A DNA stretch of 64,000 nucleotides from positions 49,971,025-50,035,024 of the forward strand of contig OX344763.1 in the NCBI GenBank assembly GCA_947034895.1, written 5' to 3'. The stretch comes from Rhytidiadelphus loreus. Lineage: Eukaryota; Streptophyta; Bryopsida; Hypnales; Hylocomiaceae. The notes under the pieces were generated by a model that was not told where the DNA came from, searched no databases, and saw only the letters and a program-made list of their open reading frames with translations. Shown here piece by piece: positions 26,142-36,677 of the stretch. How positions within the stretch are numbered: position 1 is the first letter of the stretch; each line of letters opens with the position of its first letter. The translations under genes were made by a program, and so were the position numbers.

Positions 26142-26523
26142 CTACAAACAATGAGCACTTAGTTTTAGTCATATTGTTATGTTCCATGTAATATAATCCA
26201 CATGTTTCACAAGTAAAGTACACGTAAAATGACAAAAGCAAATACATTAATATAGTATATAAATTGCACTTGTGATCTTAATATCGCAAATGCGTCACCA
26301 GAACATGTATACTCTAGTAGAAATCAATATTTCTAGGTCCTATACATAGAAATTTATAGTTAACCATCTAGAAGACCTACATCTAGAACTCCATATTCAT
26401 GAGGACACAAAATATTGGCCTTCACATATACGCTAAAGTAAACAAAAGACATATAAATGACAAATAAGACACTATCATATAAAGTTAACAACATAGTGAG
26501 TTTCTCGCCAACCACCAGTGTAC

Positions 26524-27583
26524 TTAAGACAAAGGATATGAAGCCAAACTTTGGTTGATGACGTCAATTTGAGTTGCCGGAATCTTGATCATGCACTCCA
26601 TTGTATCTTTTTGGATCCTGGACTTCCACGCTGTTATAATGGCATCTGTGTGTTGCCAAAGTGGCGGTTTGCTTTCATCAACCTTCCAACGCAAACCTCT
26701 TTCATTGTCCCAGCCAGTGTAGAGCTCTTGTACATCTCGATCTCTTGATGTTGGACGAAAGTATTGAATGAGCACGCAATTAGGGTTCTCTGGGTTAGAG
26801 TTCGGATCAGACAATGCCCTTGCAATCCAAACTGGATGACTATCACCATCTGCGGGCCTAACTGCCACAAAATAGCCTTCAAAAAGATCTCGACCCACCC
26901 TGAAAGATGGTTGTGGGCGACCACTCAATGGCCCAACATACGCTTCATCTTCCCCAAATTCTTCACGATCCTCGCCGTGTTCGTCTAATTGATCCACTTC
27001 AGTTGCTCGAACCCGAGTAGTCGGCCAAAAACCATCCTTCAAAACTGGAGAGCACTCTAGTGGTTCAAGTAGTGCCAACTTCACATCACGCCAGTAGTGT
27101 AGTACATGCTCATAGCGTCTCCGGTATTCCCCAGTGCGGTCTTTATTGCACAAATCCTCCCAATACTTCATAAATCCGCCTATACCCTTTAGGATGTCCT
27201 CTTGGCCTCTCATTAGACTTGGCATAACCGCCAATGGCACTCCACGCGGCCACAAACTTTGTCCTTCTGAATCTTCCTTCCAGAGCTTCATTCCTTGACC
27301 AAGGCCTTTGGGTAACCAATCCAAATCAGTGCACAGAAGTTTGTACTTCATGACCGGACACCCAGTTGAATCAAGATAGAACTTCACTTGTTGTGGCTTC
27401 GTGTGTCCAATCATGATATCATCACCGTCCAAATATTTGTTTGCAACGAAACCCTTGAAATCTAGGGCCTCTTCTATAAGGTGAGGGATAGTGGGAATGG
27501 ATTCCACATCCATAAAGGACTTCATAAGTGCAGGAATTGTAAGAAAGTTCTCCTTCTTCAAGAGCATGCTCCATCTACCGAAC
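26524..27583 (-). CDS. Outer transposase, C-terminal part (split gene, part 2)
   Basis: This is the 3' third of the outer DUF7869-like transposase, cut off from its 5' part (46863-45077) by the inner element. It begins in codon phase at GTTCGGTAGATGGAGC (FGRWS), continues with motifs SLWPRGVPLAVMPSLMRG, FRVGRDLFEGYFVAVRPADG and IQYFRPTSRD, and ends SYPLS before TAA. The inner copy has the same blocks in one continuous frame. Joining part 1 and part 2 after removing the inner element and one AAGG gives 2847 nt, exactly 949 codons with the stop and no internal stop. The C-terminal region, with its YF(V)A-RPAD and FRPTSRD blocks, may be a separate regulatory or DNA-contacting domain; that is inference. 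Confidence 0.8.
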
Positions 27584-27587
27584 AAGG
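27584..27587. repeat. Target site duplication of inner element, left (AAGG)
   Basis: AAGG lies directly before the inner element and again directly after it at 45077-45080. The uninterrupted target in the homologous gene has the site once. Confidence 0.85.
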
Positions 27588-27612
27588 AACATCATATTCA
27601 TTATTTTGAGAG
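27588..27612 (+). repeat. Inner element left terminal inverted repeat
   Basis: First 21 bases match the other end exactly; with one mismatch the match extends to 25 bases. The next 25-30 bases (GAGAGTTTTCCAATGAAAT) resemble the cargo-side end of the outer element, so the two ends of each element differ in a conserved way. Confidence 0.85.
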
Positions 27613-27936
27613 TTTTCCAATGAAATGGGAGTTGAGGAGGAAGAGTTAGGTTGAAAAATAGATGGAATTATTCATCAAAATAGACGAAATTCAATACATT
27701 CACAGCCGAAGCACATATGAAGTTTGAATGTCCGTACACGAAGTAATTACATATAGTTTGCAAAATGATTAGTTACATGTATTTAGCAAGAATGATTTCT
27801 ACAATTTGAAATTCCTAGTGCTATGTAAAACTTGACTTCTTATCATTGCTACAAAATAGCAGAGTTGTATGAGCCTTGTATTCTATCATCCACCTCACTC
27901 AGAGTCCAATGTTCTCCATGGCCTTCAATCTAGGTA

Positions 27937-28272
27937 CTAGGAGTGCGACCTACTCTTCAAAATCATCAATGCCTTCAATATCTCAGGCCCTCGGCTGTAT
28001 CCATTGTTATTAGAGGATCGTTGGTGTAGAAACTCTCGCTGTTGCTTCTTCAAGGACCTTTGCTCCGCAACATCCCAAGGACGACGAGGGGAATAACTAT
28101 GAAGTTGTCCATCATGAGTCTTGCATTTACGGTCTGCTACAGCAAGCACATTGCTTTTGGGTCGAGGAGGCAACGAGCCCTTAGATGCCATATGCCGCTT
28201 TTTAAAAGGAAGTTTTGTAGGTTGTGTCTCATTGACATGAATGACGGACTTAGCGACGTTCTGGCCATCTCC
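27937..28272 (-). CDS. Inner cargo gene, exon 7 (last)
   Basis: After GTTGTGTAG the phase-0 frame starts GDGQNVAKSVIHVNETQPTK and ends NNGYSRGPEILKALMILKS before RSHS and a stop. The outer element ends with the closely similar NNGYSRGPEIWKAMDLLRSK, so this C terminus is under constraint. The tail is basic and rich in Arg, Lys and Gln, with no known domain. In the outer copy exons 6 and 7 are one exon, so an intron was gained here or lost there. Confidence 0.65.
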   Translation of the reverse strand, partial: GDGQNVAKSVIHVNETQPTKLPFKKRHMASKGSLPPRPKSNVLAVADRKCKTHDGQLHSYSPRRPWDVAEQRSLKKQQREFLHQRSSNNNGYSRGPEILKALMILKSRSHS

Positions 28273-28366
28273 CTACACAACAACATGAGATTATAAGTTT
28301 ACCATGCCAATAACGTAATATGCGTTCTATCGAAAGAAATGCTACATTCGTGAAAGAACGCCATAC

Positions 28367-28714
28367 CTGATGGACCGCGTCCACCACCATATCAGCACCG
28401 TACAACTTCCTCTGGGTCACAGGGTTCATCCCATCACGATCCGCAGCTGAAGGGGAATGCATACGGCTTTTTAAAGGTGAAGGCGAGCTAACAGGAACGG
28501 AGCACTTCCCCCCATTCGGCGGACTGTCCACAACCCTATCATCAACATGCATGACTGAGAAGTCCATAGTCGATTGGGCCGTGGCTGCGGAATACATGAT
28601 GTGCCCCAACACGCCTTCCGATATGTCAAACTGTCCATAGTCAGAGAACGAATCAGCAGAGGCAGCACACATGTATGTACACTGAATTTCACTGACTGTA
28701 GTAGTACGCAAACC
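28367..28714 (-). CDS. Inner cargo gene, exon 6
   Basis: Starts GLRTTTVSEIQCTYMCAASA after TTCCCAG and ends VVDAVHQ before GTATGG; phase 0 at both ends. Shared with outer exon 6: SDYGQ exactly 28 residues in, then S-A-A-T-A-x-S-T-M-D and VVDSPP, then SPSPLKSR. There is no ATG near the exon start in the outer copy, so the exon must be spliced from upstream. Because exon 5 ends in a stop, exons 6-7 probably form an alternative C terminus after exon 4. Confidence 0.6.
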
Positions 28715-28878
28715 CTGGGAACAAACAGAGTTCGGAAAAATTGTCAATCTCCGGCAGGTCGCAATGGATTGGACCATGACATCATCCAATCCTCTCTAAG
28801 CAAAGATGAGCCCACACAAGAGAATGCATTTATACAACAAGAAGAGATCATCCGAGTTAATTGGAAATCATCTTCTGT

Positions 28879-29814
28879 TCACAAATCATCCAAAGTCTGG
28901 GGATCCTCTCTCGGGGGAGGAGGACATGGAAGGAACCACATATCCTCTTCCTTAATGTCCTTGCGCTCCGACCCTCCTGTCATCCACGGATTCACGGGAC
29001 AATCCGGATTTTCTTCAATCCACTCTGCTCGCAGAGAGCTGGAGACGTCTAATGCCCTCTGTAGTTCCTGGTACTGTGTCTGATCTGGTTCATCTACAAG
29101 GTGGAAGCGTCCCATTGGATTGTCTGACCGAAACCGATACAATTCCTTGCAATAATCGAAGTGCAGTTTCTTAATCCAAGGAAGAAGGTGGTCAATGAGA
29201 AGCCCTTCCCTGGCACCCCATCCTTCAAACGACCACGACTCAAAAAGAACCACATTCCTTGGATCATTCATGAAGTGTTTTTCAAGGACATCGTCGACTA
29301 TCAGAGTATTATCTTTGGTGAGGACGGTGTTCTTAATCTTGAACAACTTTTCCAACGGCTTCACCCATAGGTCTTTTGTTGCCCCCCTCACTCTGTAATT
29401 TACAAGCCTTCCATTCCTGGTTCTTTGTTTCAAGACATTGCATTGCTCCTGTCCGAGAATACACACCGGCGGATCCATTCGAAAGAAGAGGAAATGACAT
29501 ACAAGTAGGGCGTACGACCGGTTCATGGAGCTCCACACCAAGACGTTCGCGATCGAAGATAACTCTTGCAGGAAAGTCTTCAGGTGGGAGCGCGCAACGA
29601 CCCTCCCCAAAGGCAAGACGTTTTTCTCTAGCACTTTCTCATCGGGAGTGCACAATCTCCTCTCACTTAGGTGATATCTCACATCGTCACAGAAGTAGAG
29701 GAGGCCATTCAGATCCAGGATCACATTAAGCCACTTTCCTGTGGACCTGGACTTGAATGGTGCAGGAACCTGGTCCCCCTCCCCATCTACAGGAATCGTT
29801 CTCTGACTGCTAAC
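28879..29814 (-). CDS. Inner cargo gene, exon 5: FCP1/NIF-like HAD phosphatase domain
   Basis: The exon is about 312 codons, ends with TGA at 28879-28881 and has no internal stop. HAD motif I is WLNVILDLNGLLYF, with the DLNG form common in plant NIF/FCP1-like proteins. Motif II is VLVWSSMN. Motif IV is the acidic pair in TLIVDDVLEKHF, followed by the family-like ENV/NVVLFESWSFEGWG and LLIDHLLPWIKKL. Such domains remove phosphate from Ser/Thr residues, for example on the RNA polymerase II tail; here the substrate is unknown. The start may be at 29814 or 29805, both phase-0 acceptors. It reads as a host domain captured by the transposon and fused to the cargo protein by splicing. Confidence 0.7.
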   Translation of the reverse strand, partial: VSSQRTIPVDGEGDQVPAPFKSRSTGKWLNVILDLNGLLYFCDDVRYHLSERRLCTPDEKVLEKNVLPLGRVVARSHLKTFLQELSSIANVLVWSSMNRSYALLVCHFLFFRMDPPVCILGQEQCNVLKQRTRNGRLVNYRVRGATKDLWVKPLEKLFKIKNTVLTKDNTLIVDDVLEKHFMNDPRNVVLFESWSFEGWGAREGLLIDHLLPWIKKLHFDYCKELYRFRSDNPMGRFHLVDEPDQTQYQELQRALDVSSSLRAEWIEENPDCPVNPWMTGGSERKDIKEEDMWFLPCPPPPREDPQTLDDL

Positions 29815-29971
29815 CTGACCATGATATAACGCCAAATTTTTGGAGTGTTAATTAAGTGCAGCGGCCCGTGCTGGTTCAAAACTAAAGGCGGTATAGGACG
29901 AAGGGGATACAAACACGCGAGACACTGCAACAAGAATTCAAAAATAAATTTAGTTTGGTAAGGAAGTTCAC

Positions 29972-30453
29972 CACAGCGTCCGATGGCGTCTTCTCAGGAA
30001 TTACATCGGTTGATACATCCTCGTCCTTTTGAAGTGTCTCCGTGTAATTGTCGACATCAACATCTCCCTCAATTTCATCAGGCAAACTAGGACCTTCCCA
30101 TTCCGCATCAGGTTCTCGCATCTCCTCCACTTCCAGAACCTCATTTTCAGGAATTTCTTCATCCACGTTAAGTTCCTGATTCAAATCTACCTCATCCCAC
30201 TTCACCTCTGGCTCTCGTGGACTCTCAAACTCTGGTAGAGCTTCGTCATTGGGTTCGGTATCTGTTTTTACACTCACATCCTCCACATCCCCGCCCACGT
30301 TTGGAATAGGCTCTTCGAGCGACACAAAGTCTAGAGGAGAATGGTCCGGTGTATCTAGCAACAACGAGACAGAACGCACGGGACTGAATTGTGATGCAGG
30401 GTTACCAGAATCCAACGAGATGTTGGGAAGGATTGGTTCCACGACAATGTGTT
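29972..30453 (-). CDS. Inner cargo gene, exon 4, acidic linker
   Basis: Starts in phase 1 (completing a Glu codon) EHIVVEPILPNISLDSGNPA after TTTCGCAG and ends EKTPSDAV at GTG before GTGAAC, phase 0. Very acidic (VEEMREPDAEWEGPSLPDEI, GDVDVDNYTETL). No fold recognised; likely disordered linker between the N-terminal part and the HAD domain. Confidence 0.6.
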
Positions 30454-30618
30454 CTGCGAAATAAAACGATGAACACCAAAACACACAGTAAGGCAAATGA
30501 TATATTACACTATCTCAAAAGAGATATAGTTTTACATATGAAGAACCTAATATCTGTCCTGACCTTTCCACCCTCCGAAACTACCTCCTAGGAAAAAATT
30601 GAATGCAGCGGAATGCAA

Positions 30619-30639
30619 TTCAATCCGTATCGAGTTGAA
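30619..30639. repeat. Decayed palindrome in inner intron 3-4
   Basis: TTCAATCCGTATCGAGTTGA is a degenerate form of the inner palindrome, lying in the same intron as the outer site at 60149-60168. Confidence 0.45.
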
Positions 30640-30669
30640 ATACAGTCTGAAAGAGTCATAGGGAACAAC

Positions 30670-31897
30670 CTGGAGGATCACCAGTCACAGGGTCCTGTGA
30701 CTGCTCGGACTGTACTTCCTCCGCTGCAGTCTCTTCATCCGGAAACTCATCCACGTCAGTCCCCTCGCTCGGATTGACATCCTCTTCATTTCCCTCCTCC
30801 TGATATTCATCAAGATCAGCCTCTTCGGGCTGTACTTCCCCCGCTGCGTTACCCTCGGCCGGACATTTATCCGCTTCAATCTCCCCAGCTGGCTGTTCAT
30901 GCGCTTCAGTACCCACATCCGAAGGAACACTGGACACGTCCCTCAAATGCGATGGTGAGGTATCCAGAATCGGAGACGACTGGTGCGAGGCTTGTGCAGG
31001 GGTCGAAGCGGGGGTTAAATTGAGCGACGGATTCCACAAAGCTGATCCCGGATGCGTCATGTTGTCAGATGATGCATGTGCATGCTGTCCGATCATGAGC
31101 TGCGGGGACATGGATGATGGGTCGACCACGGAGATGGGCTTCATGTTTATGAATTGGACAACCTTGGCCACCATGTCTGGGACTATGGTTTGCAGGATGG
31201 AAACCATCATGTCATTGGTCTCCTTCCTGGATTCCAATCGAAGCCTTTTGTCTTCCTCCCTATCCGCCTCCCGCTCCCTTCTATGCCTCTCGAAATCGGC
31301 TTCCCGATTTCTCTCATTCTGTGCATTGGAGGCGGCGACGTAATCAACAAGCCACTGTTGCGACGCAGGAATCATTGGGTCCCTCTTCCTTTTCTGCGAG
31401 GAGCGCGTACTCGGCTGCGTTTGAGAAGGCAAACTTGGCGTGGGCGTGAGGGGTACTTGAGCAGACGCATCTGAGGTCTCTCGGTGTTCACTCCTTCCCG
31501 AGAACTCTGACGATGCGCCCCCAGGAAGAGGCCTCTCACTAGCAGCACCCGCTCCCGAGGTCCCCGCTCCGGAACTCTCCATCCGGTCAATAATCCCGGG
31601 CACAGGATCCTGCCAGCTATCTATCTCCTGCACATCGTCGTCGTCATTCTCCTCGTCCTCTGTGTCCAGATGAATCGGAGCCTTCTCCTCCGCTTCCTCT
31701 TCATCCGTAATCCTTCTTTTCCCTTTGGCAGATCGGGATGACCCCTTTGGCGCCCTCCTTTGGTGAACCTTTGAGTCGATGAGGTAGCTGCCATCCAGGA
31801 AATCGTCCTTGGACAATTTCTCTGAATCATGCGTTAGGGATTGGAACCGGTCCTTCCACTTCTTATTGCCGACGACGAAGTGGTTGAGGGAAAGCAT
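30670..31897 (-). CDS. Inner cargo gene, exon 3
   Basis: Starts MLSLNHFVVGNKKWKDRFQS right after TTGCAG and ends in phase 1 (GDPP plus G) at GTTGTT. Blocks in order: a short conserved start with W(K/N)D and a K-D-x-F-L-x-S/G-x-Y motif shared with outer exon 3, a basic patch (GKRRITDEEE), a Ser/Pro-rich part, an Arg/Glu-rich helix (RNREADFERHRREREADREE), then acidic repeats. The outer copy (946 nt) is 282 nt shorter, a multiple of three. Probably coiled coil plus disordered tail. Confidence 0.65.
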
Positions 31898-31930
31898 CTG
31901 CAATCAAACAAGAGTGTTCAATGTCAACAA

Positions 31931-31996
31931 TTTAACTCGCATCGAGTTGAATCCCCCATTTTTGAAATGCAAAGATTTAACTCGGTTCGAGTTAAA
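31931..31996. repeat. Two palindromes in inner intron 2-3
   Basis: TTAACTCGCATCGAGTTGA (within 31931-31951) and TTAACTCGGTTCGAGTTAA (within 31976-31996). Arms are intact; only the central bases vary. The outer element has one site in the same intron (59063-59083). Confidence 0.8.
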
Positions 31997-32057
31997 CATG
32001 CACCTCAATGCTATTGAATCAGTCATTCCAATTCAGAGTGTTTCATAAATCACATAC

Positions 32058-33410
32058 CCAAGCCGCGCAAATAATCTTTCCTCCTGCAAAATAGGACACA
32101 ACGTCCTCCCTTGGCGAGGCGAAGAGATCTAGCACTTGAATGTAAAAGTCCATGCGCAAGTCCGTGTTGTAGATTCTGAAGTCCACATCGTTACTTGACT
32201 TGGACTTTGCGTATCTACCATCAGCTAGTATCTCGAACCGTTTAGGTATCTTCTTGGCCTTCGGTCTGAATCCCTTTCGAATGAGAAAGATAAGCTGAAT
32301 GGCCTCCTTTGCCTTCGTGGACCTCTCGGACAGATCCCCGATTCTCTCATGAGGTCCAGGCAGATACTCCGCGTAGTGAACAAGGTACGCTTCGCCGAAC
32401 GTCGTCGTCCGGATGTACTGGCGGAGATCGACTTCAACCTCCTTCTCACCGCAAATCCATAGCCATACCTGAGGATCAGTTATTGCTGGACATGCGTCGC
32501 CCTCAAGGTACTTCAGGAAATTCACGAAGTACGCATCTCCATCCTTAGACCCTTCCTTGTTTATGACCCCCGGAATTTGCCGGAAGTCCAACACTGCCAG
32601 CTTCAAGTTTGAGCTCGAGCTGTCCTTCCAAATATGATCTCCCCACATACCGATTTCGTCCTTCTCCATGTCGTATGTGCGGTACGAGGCGGTGGCATCT
32701 GGCATCACAAACTTCCCCTTGCTCATGAGGAAAATTCGGAAGAATTCTGCGGCGTAGGGGGACAGCTCAGAAATGCTCTTCTTCTTGTTTGAAGGCATTT
32801 TCATCTGCGAAAAGTACTCATCCGGAGGGCCGTTGATGAGTGTGTTTTTCGTCGCCTTCGTGACGCTGTAGGCTTTCTTGAAGTCCTTCCACTTGTCCCT
32901 CCGGAAGTATCCACTGTTGCTCACGAGGTTCAAGTCCTTCTTCAGCTTATGGAACTGGAGCTTGATAATTTGCTTCCTCTTGCACCGCTCCAGCCACTCC
33001 TTCGCCGAGTAGCAATCAGGAAAGACGCTTTTGATTTGCTTCAGCGTCACCTTCGGATGGGAATGACCCCGCTTCGGTGTCTTGTTGAGCATGTGCAGTG
33101 CCAACCGCTTCAAGTCATTGGCTGAGCAATTCCCGAGATGCTTGAAAAACTCTCGCGTCAACACACCATCCCTCTCCTGATCCCAACCCTTGACCTGCCG
33201 AAACTTCAACAATGTCTCAGGGTCAGTGAGCTCTCCCTGCGAGTGAGCTGAAATGAGTTCAGCCTAGAGCTCGTAGACGTCCTTAGATGCGGTAATAATT
33301 TTAAGTTCGTTATGAATGTCGATCTCCTTCCCTTTTCCTCTACTTAAAGCAGACTGGTTCTTCTTCACGTCGATCATTGCAAAACGAAGCTTCACCTGGT
33401 CCGCAAAATC
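32058..33410 (-). pseudogene. Inner cargo gene, exon 2, one in-frame stop
   Basis: Exactly 1353 nt, the same as outer exon 2, and phase 0 at both ends (acceptor TTATGCAG, donor GTATGT). It starts DFADQVKLRFAMIDVKKNQS. A TAG at codon 49 (33264-33266) stands where the outer copy has Trp (NLWSE). The rest is open: a basic helical region around SHPKVTLKQIKSVFPDCYSA and KEWLERCKRKQ, then DEYFSQMK, then YLPGPHERIGDLS and FRIYNTDLRMDFYIQVLDLF, ending YFAGGKIICAAW. The basic helical part is a candidate DNA-binding segment, but I cannot name a domain. Confidence 0.7.
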
Positions 33411-33451
33411 CTGCATAAATTGATCGATAATTAGTCATGACCCTCATCCAA

Positions 33452-33530
33452 TTTCATCTCGAATCGAGTTTAACTTCATTCAATCGAACCGTGCAATTCA
33501 CGAAACAATTTATGTCGAATCGAGTTAAAC
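33452..33530. repeat. Two palindromes in inner intron 1-2
   Basis: TTCATCTCGAATCGAGTTTA and TATGTCGAATCGAGTTAAAC are variants of the inner palindrome. Outer intron 1-2 also holds two sites (57564-57582 and 57637-57657). Confidence 0.75.
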
Positions 33531-33541
33531 TGTTTATATAC

Positions 33542-34981
33542 CTTGAACTTCTTCTGAGCCAACGCCTCAGAGATGGATTTCCTGGGTTTCTCCAGAACCC
33601 TTCCCAACTCATTGGGCTCCTTGTCTGGTGGTGGGCAGCCTGCCTTTTCCCAAACATATCGGGCTCTGATGATGTTTGTTGCCCAAGTTGGTGTGAAGTT
33701 CTGAAAATGGTTCACTCGGTTGTAATAAGCCGAGATCTTCTGAATGATTCGGTCGTCTTTGTTCCAGACGATAAAGCACTCCCATTTCTTGAACTTCTCA
33801 GCCTTCGATCTCAATTTGGGCATCTCCTGCATCCTCTTGGCAGCTGCTACTGTGTGTTGCCCGTTCACCATGTAAAATTGGCCGTTCTTGATTTCCTCGA
33901 AATCTTTCGGCTTCGACGTTACATCCTTCGGCATGGCGCACAGGGTCATTTTCTTGTCTGGGTCGGGCATGTTTATTAGGAAATTTAGAGCTTTCATGAT
34001 CCCCATCTCCTCCAGACCTCTAATGTTCAAGTTTTCAGGTGGGGTCTCTAATTGCTCAAGTGGCAACGTAAATTTCCACCCTATTTTCGAGACGTAAGAA
34101 TCTGTACATTCTGACCAGTAGGCCTCGTACGACTTCACGGCTTCATCGTAGTCTATGTCCTTTACGTCCTTCCCGACATCACGGGGTATGTTTGAAAGGT
34201 CCGTCACAAGGCTTTCATTCCTCCCGGCCGACTTCTCCGTAGACTCGGAAACCTTCTTCGCCTTTCCCCTAGACCCAGATGGTGGTGTGTCCCGTGGAAT
34301 TCCTCCTGAGAATTCCTGCGTCTTCTTTAGCCTTGTGACGCTTCGACGAGTCTCTGGAGTTGCAACCACCATTGAAGACTGTCCATCTCCCTAGCTGCTG
34401 TAGTCTCTTTTGACAGTAAGTGGTCGCATGTCCCTCTTCTTCTCTACGAGTTTAATGTGCATGCGCTCGAAGGCCATTTTCTGATGATTTAGCCTTGAAA
34501 GAAGAGCCTGAGGGGTTAATTCTCCTCCATCTGCGGATTCCCATCGTTTCTCGTCGATGTGATTCTGCAGATTGCGAAGAAGTGGTTCGTAGTCCGTGTC
34601 CATAAGGCTCCGCGCGTAGTCTGATATGCAGAATCGTATCTTCGTAGCGTCCACCACGTACGAGAAAATGTATATCTCCTGTTGATCGGGGTCTTGGGTC
34701 TCGCATGAGACAAAAATCTCTCCATTAGGACCTCCACTGAACTCGGTCACTGATTCTGTCAGGGAGACGGGTAGATTGCCGTTGGAGTTATGGTATTTTG
34801 TCCTGAACGCCAAGTGGTTGGTAAGTGGAACCAGGATAATGGTCCAGTACTCTACTCTCTCAGGGTCTGACCACTCCCAACATTCTCCCAAAACTTTTTC
34901 GTCTCCATATGCGTTCTTCAGTTGAGGATCAATGTTGAATGGCTTGAAGAACACCGATAGTTGTCGAATTTGATCTTCCAT
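33542..34981 (-). pseudogene. Inner cargo gene, exon 1: ParB/DGQHR-like motif, one in-frame stop
   Basis: A 480-codon exon from ATG (MEDQIRQLSVFFKPFNI) to donor GTATAT after AQKKFK. A TAG at codon 197 (34391-34393) splits it into two open frames that are in the same phase; the outer element keeps sense codons there. The second half holds FYMVNGQHTVAAAKRMQEM (Asn373-Gly-Gln-His376), resembling the nucleotide-binding box of the ParB/Srx and DGQHR folds, followed by KISAYYNRVNHFQNFTPTWA conserved with the outer copy (SISAYFNHVNHFQAIQPSWA). In bacteria such folds act in DNA partition or modification. The assignment rests on motif resemblance. The ATG follows a short acceptor (TACTAG), so a leader intron lies upstream. 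Confidence 0.6.
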
Positions 34982-35036
34982 TTCTAGTACAGGACAGACA
35001 GAGATGGTTAGATTATTGCACTTTGATCGGAATCAA

Positions 35037-35610
35037 TTTAAGTCGACTCGAGTTAAATACCATGACCGGGTGCTGTTATTTTTCATTCTTTGCTTTCTTT
35101 GCTTTTACAATTCTACTCGATTCGAGTTGAACTGTGTGACTATGAAAAAGGTTTTCATTCCATTGGTTGATGGTTCTCTCTGGAATATATTGTTTTTGGC
35201 TTTGTATTTAATCACTACTGGTCTTTGTCATCAGTTTATCTCGATTCGAGATGAACTGACTTCGGATTTTACTGCTATTTGTTGCTTTCTGCTGAGGAAG
35301 GTTTGTTGACATTACCTACTCTGAAGTTATGGGTACATAATTCTCATTTTGATGATTTACTTTAGGGAAATTTCAGGCCTCTACTGTTGCCCGAGGTTGT
35401 CTGTTTATCTCGAATCGAGTTAAATTGGTCCCTTTCAGGAAGGTTATGCTCTGGATTTGATGAATTTTAACTCGATTCGAGTTAAACATTTTATTGAGGT
35501 TGATTATTTCTTCTATTCTGTAGGTGATTTAACTCGAATCGAGTTAAATTGACGTCTCTAGGGACTGTAGTCGCTCTGCAGGGATCCAATTTAACTCGAT
35601 TCGAGTTAAA
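35037..35610. repeat. Cluster of seven inner-type palindromes
   Basis: Sites begin near 35037, 35110, 35233, 35404, 35466, 35527 and 35590. Perfect examples read TTAACTCGATTCGAGTTAA (35466 and 35590) or with AATC in the centre (35527). The site at 35233 (TTATCTCGATTCGAGATGA) has changed both arms to ATCTCGA/TCGAGAT, keeping the palindrome. Between sites the sequence is unrelated, so this is a dispersed site array and not a tandem repeat. Confidence 0.9.
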
Positions 35611-35663
35611 ATGAGAGGATCTATGGTTGAAACTTTATGCTGGATACCTCGGAAAAGGTCTTC

Positions 35664-35715
35664 CTTCGAGTTAAACTGACTGTATTCGAGTTAAATTGTC
35701 TCCCTACGAGTTAAT
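35664..35715. repeat. Three half-sites of the palindrome
   Basis: CGAGTTAAACTG, CGAGTTAAATTG and CGAGTTAATT follow one another about 20 bp apart with no left arm, all in the same orientation, at the distal edge of the cluster. Confidence 0.6.
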
Positions 35716-36677
35716 TTTCTTTGCGACGATTACTACCCTTGCTAACCATGTCACTGACATTTCTGTTTCTCATGCAATGAACTCGCATCACTATGGCCAC
35801 TCCTGTGCATACCTGCAAAGAATCTCGGTGTTCTCGCAGCGTAATGGAACTGCAGAAGATTGTCCGCTCCTAAAACTCTGCTACCTGCATCAGAAGAATC
35901 AAAAATCTATGAGCACTTATTGATCCGTGCATTCGTAGCATTCAAGAACTATTCAACCCATTCATACAATCCATGCAAGTAACACTGAAATGCTAGCTCA
36001 ACGGATTCAAGAAAACGATACGTGATTCCTAAACTCAATTGCTAAAAACAAACACATCCTAGCATTCCACCCATTCTTATAGCGATTTGGACAGTGAATG
36101 CAAAATTCTAAGCCTCAAATCCTAACTCTAAGGATTCAACACAACGATAGGTTGTTGTCTAAACCCAAACGCAAAAAAAAAAGGCTACAATCATGCAAGC
36201 CCACGACATTGAAAAACTCTAATACAGAAAGGAAACCCTAAATCCGTAAAACCCACGACATTGCCAAACATTGATACTGAAAGCAAACCCTCATAACGAA
36301 GGCAACAACCGCAGCCAGTTCTGGTTGCTCAGTTGCAAACAAGAGACATCGACAGAAAGCAAACCCTGAAATCAGAAGGCAAATTGAAAGCAAACCTTGA
36401 TACTGAAGGCAACAATCGCAGCCAGTTCTGCTTGCTCAGTTGCACACAAGACACAGAAGGCAAACAAAAGCAGGCACTTCTGGTTGCCAATTGGCAAACA
36501 ACACACATCGAAACGCTCAGAAACAATGAAATATGTTTTTTGTGAATGCAAGCAGTTCTTGGTGTCCGAATGCAAAAACAAGACAAACTGCAAAGCCACG
36601 TTTTAGGGTTGTATTCATAACCCTAAAAAGAAAGCAAACATGCCTACAACATTGCAAAAAAAAGGGAGGAAGAATAC

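Larger units (their letters stand above)
34982..36677 (-). promoter_or_regulatory. Inner cargo gene leader intron with palindrome array
   Basis: On the minus strand a leader exon with TAGGGTTT-rich sequence appears to end CAAGTTCTCAG before GTATTC (36672-36677), giving an intron that runs to the acceptor just upstream of the cargo ATG. The 35.0-35.7 kb part of it holds the densest palindrome cluster. Nothing coding was seen. Intron status is inferred from splice signals and from the same layout in the outer element. Confidence 0.45.

Noticed and set aside
35037..35610. Palindrome cluster as a CRISPR-like array
   Set aside because: Spacing is irregular, sites recur in introns across the element, and the setting is eukaryotic with no cas genes.
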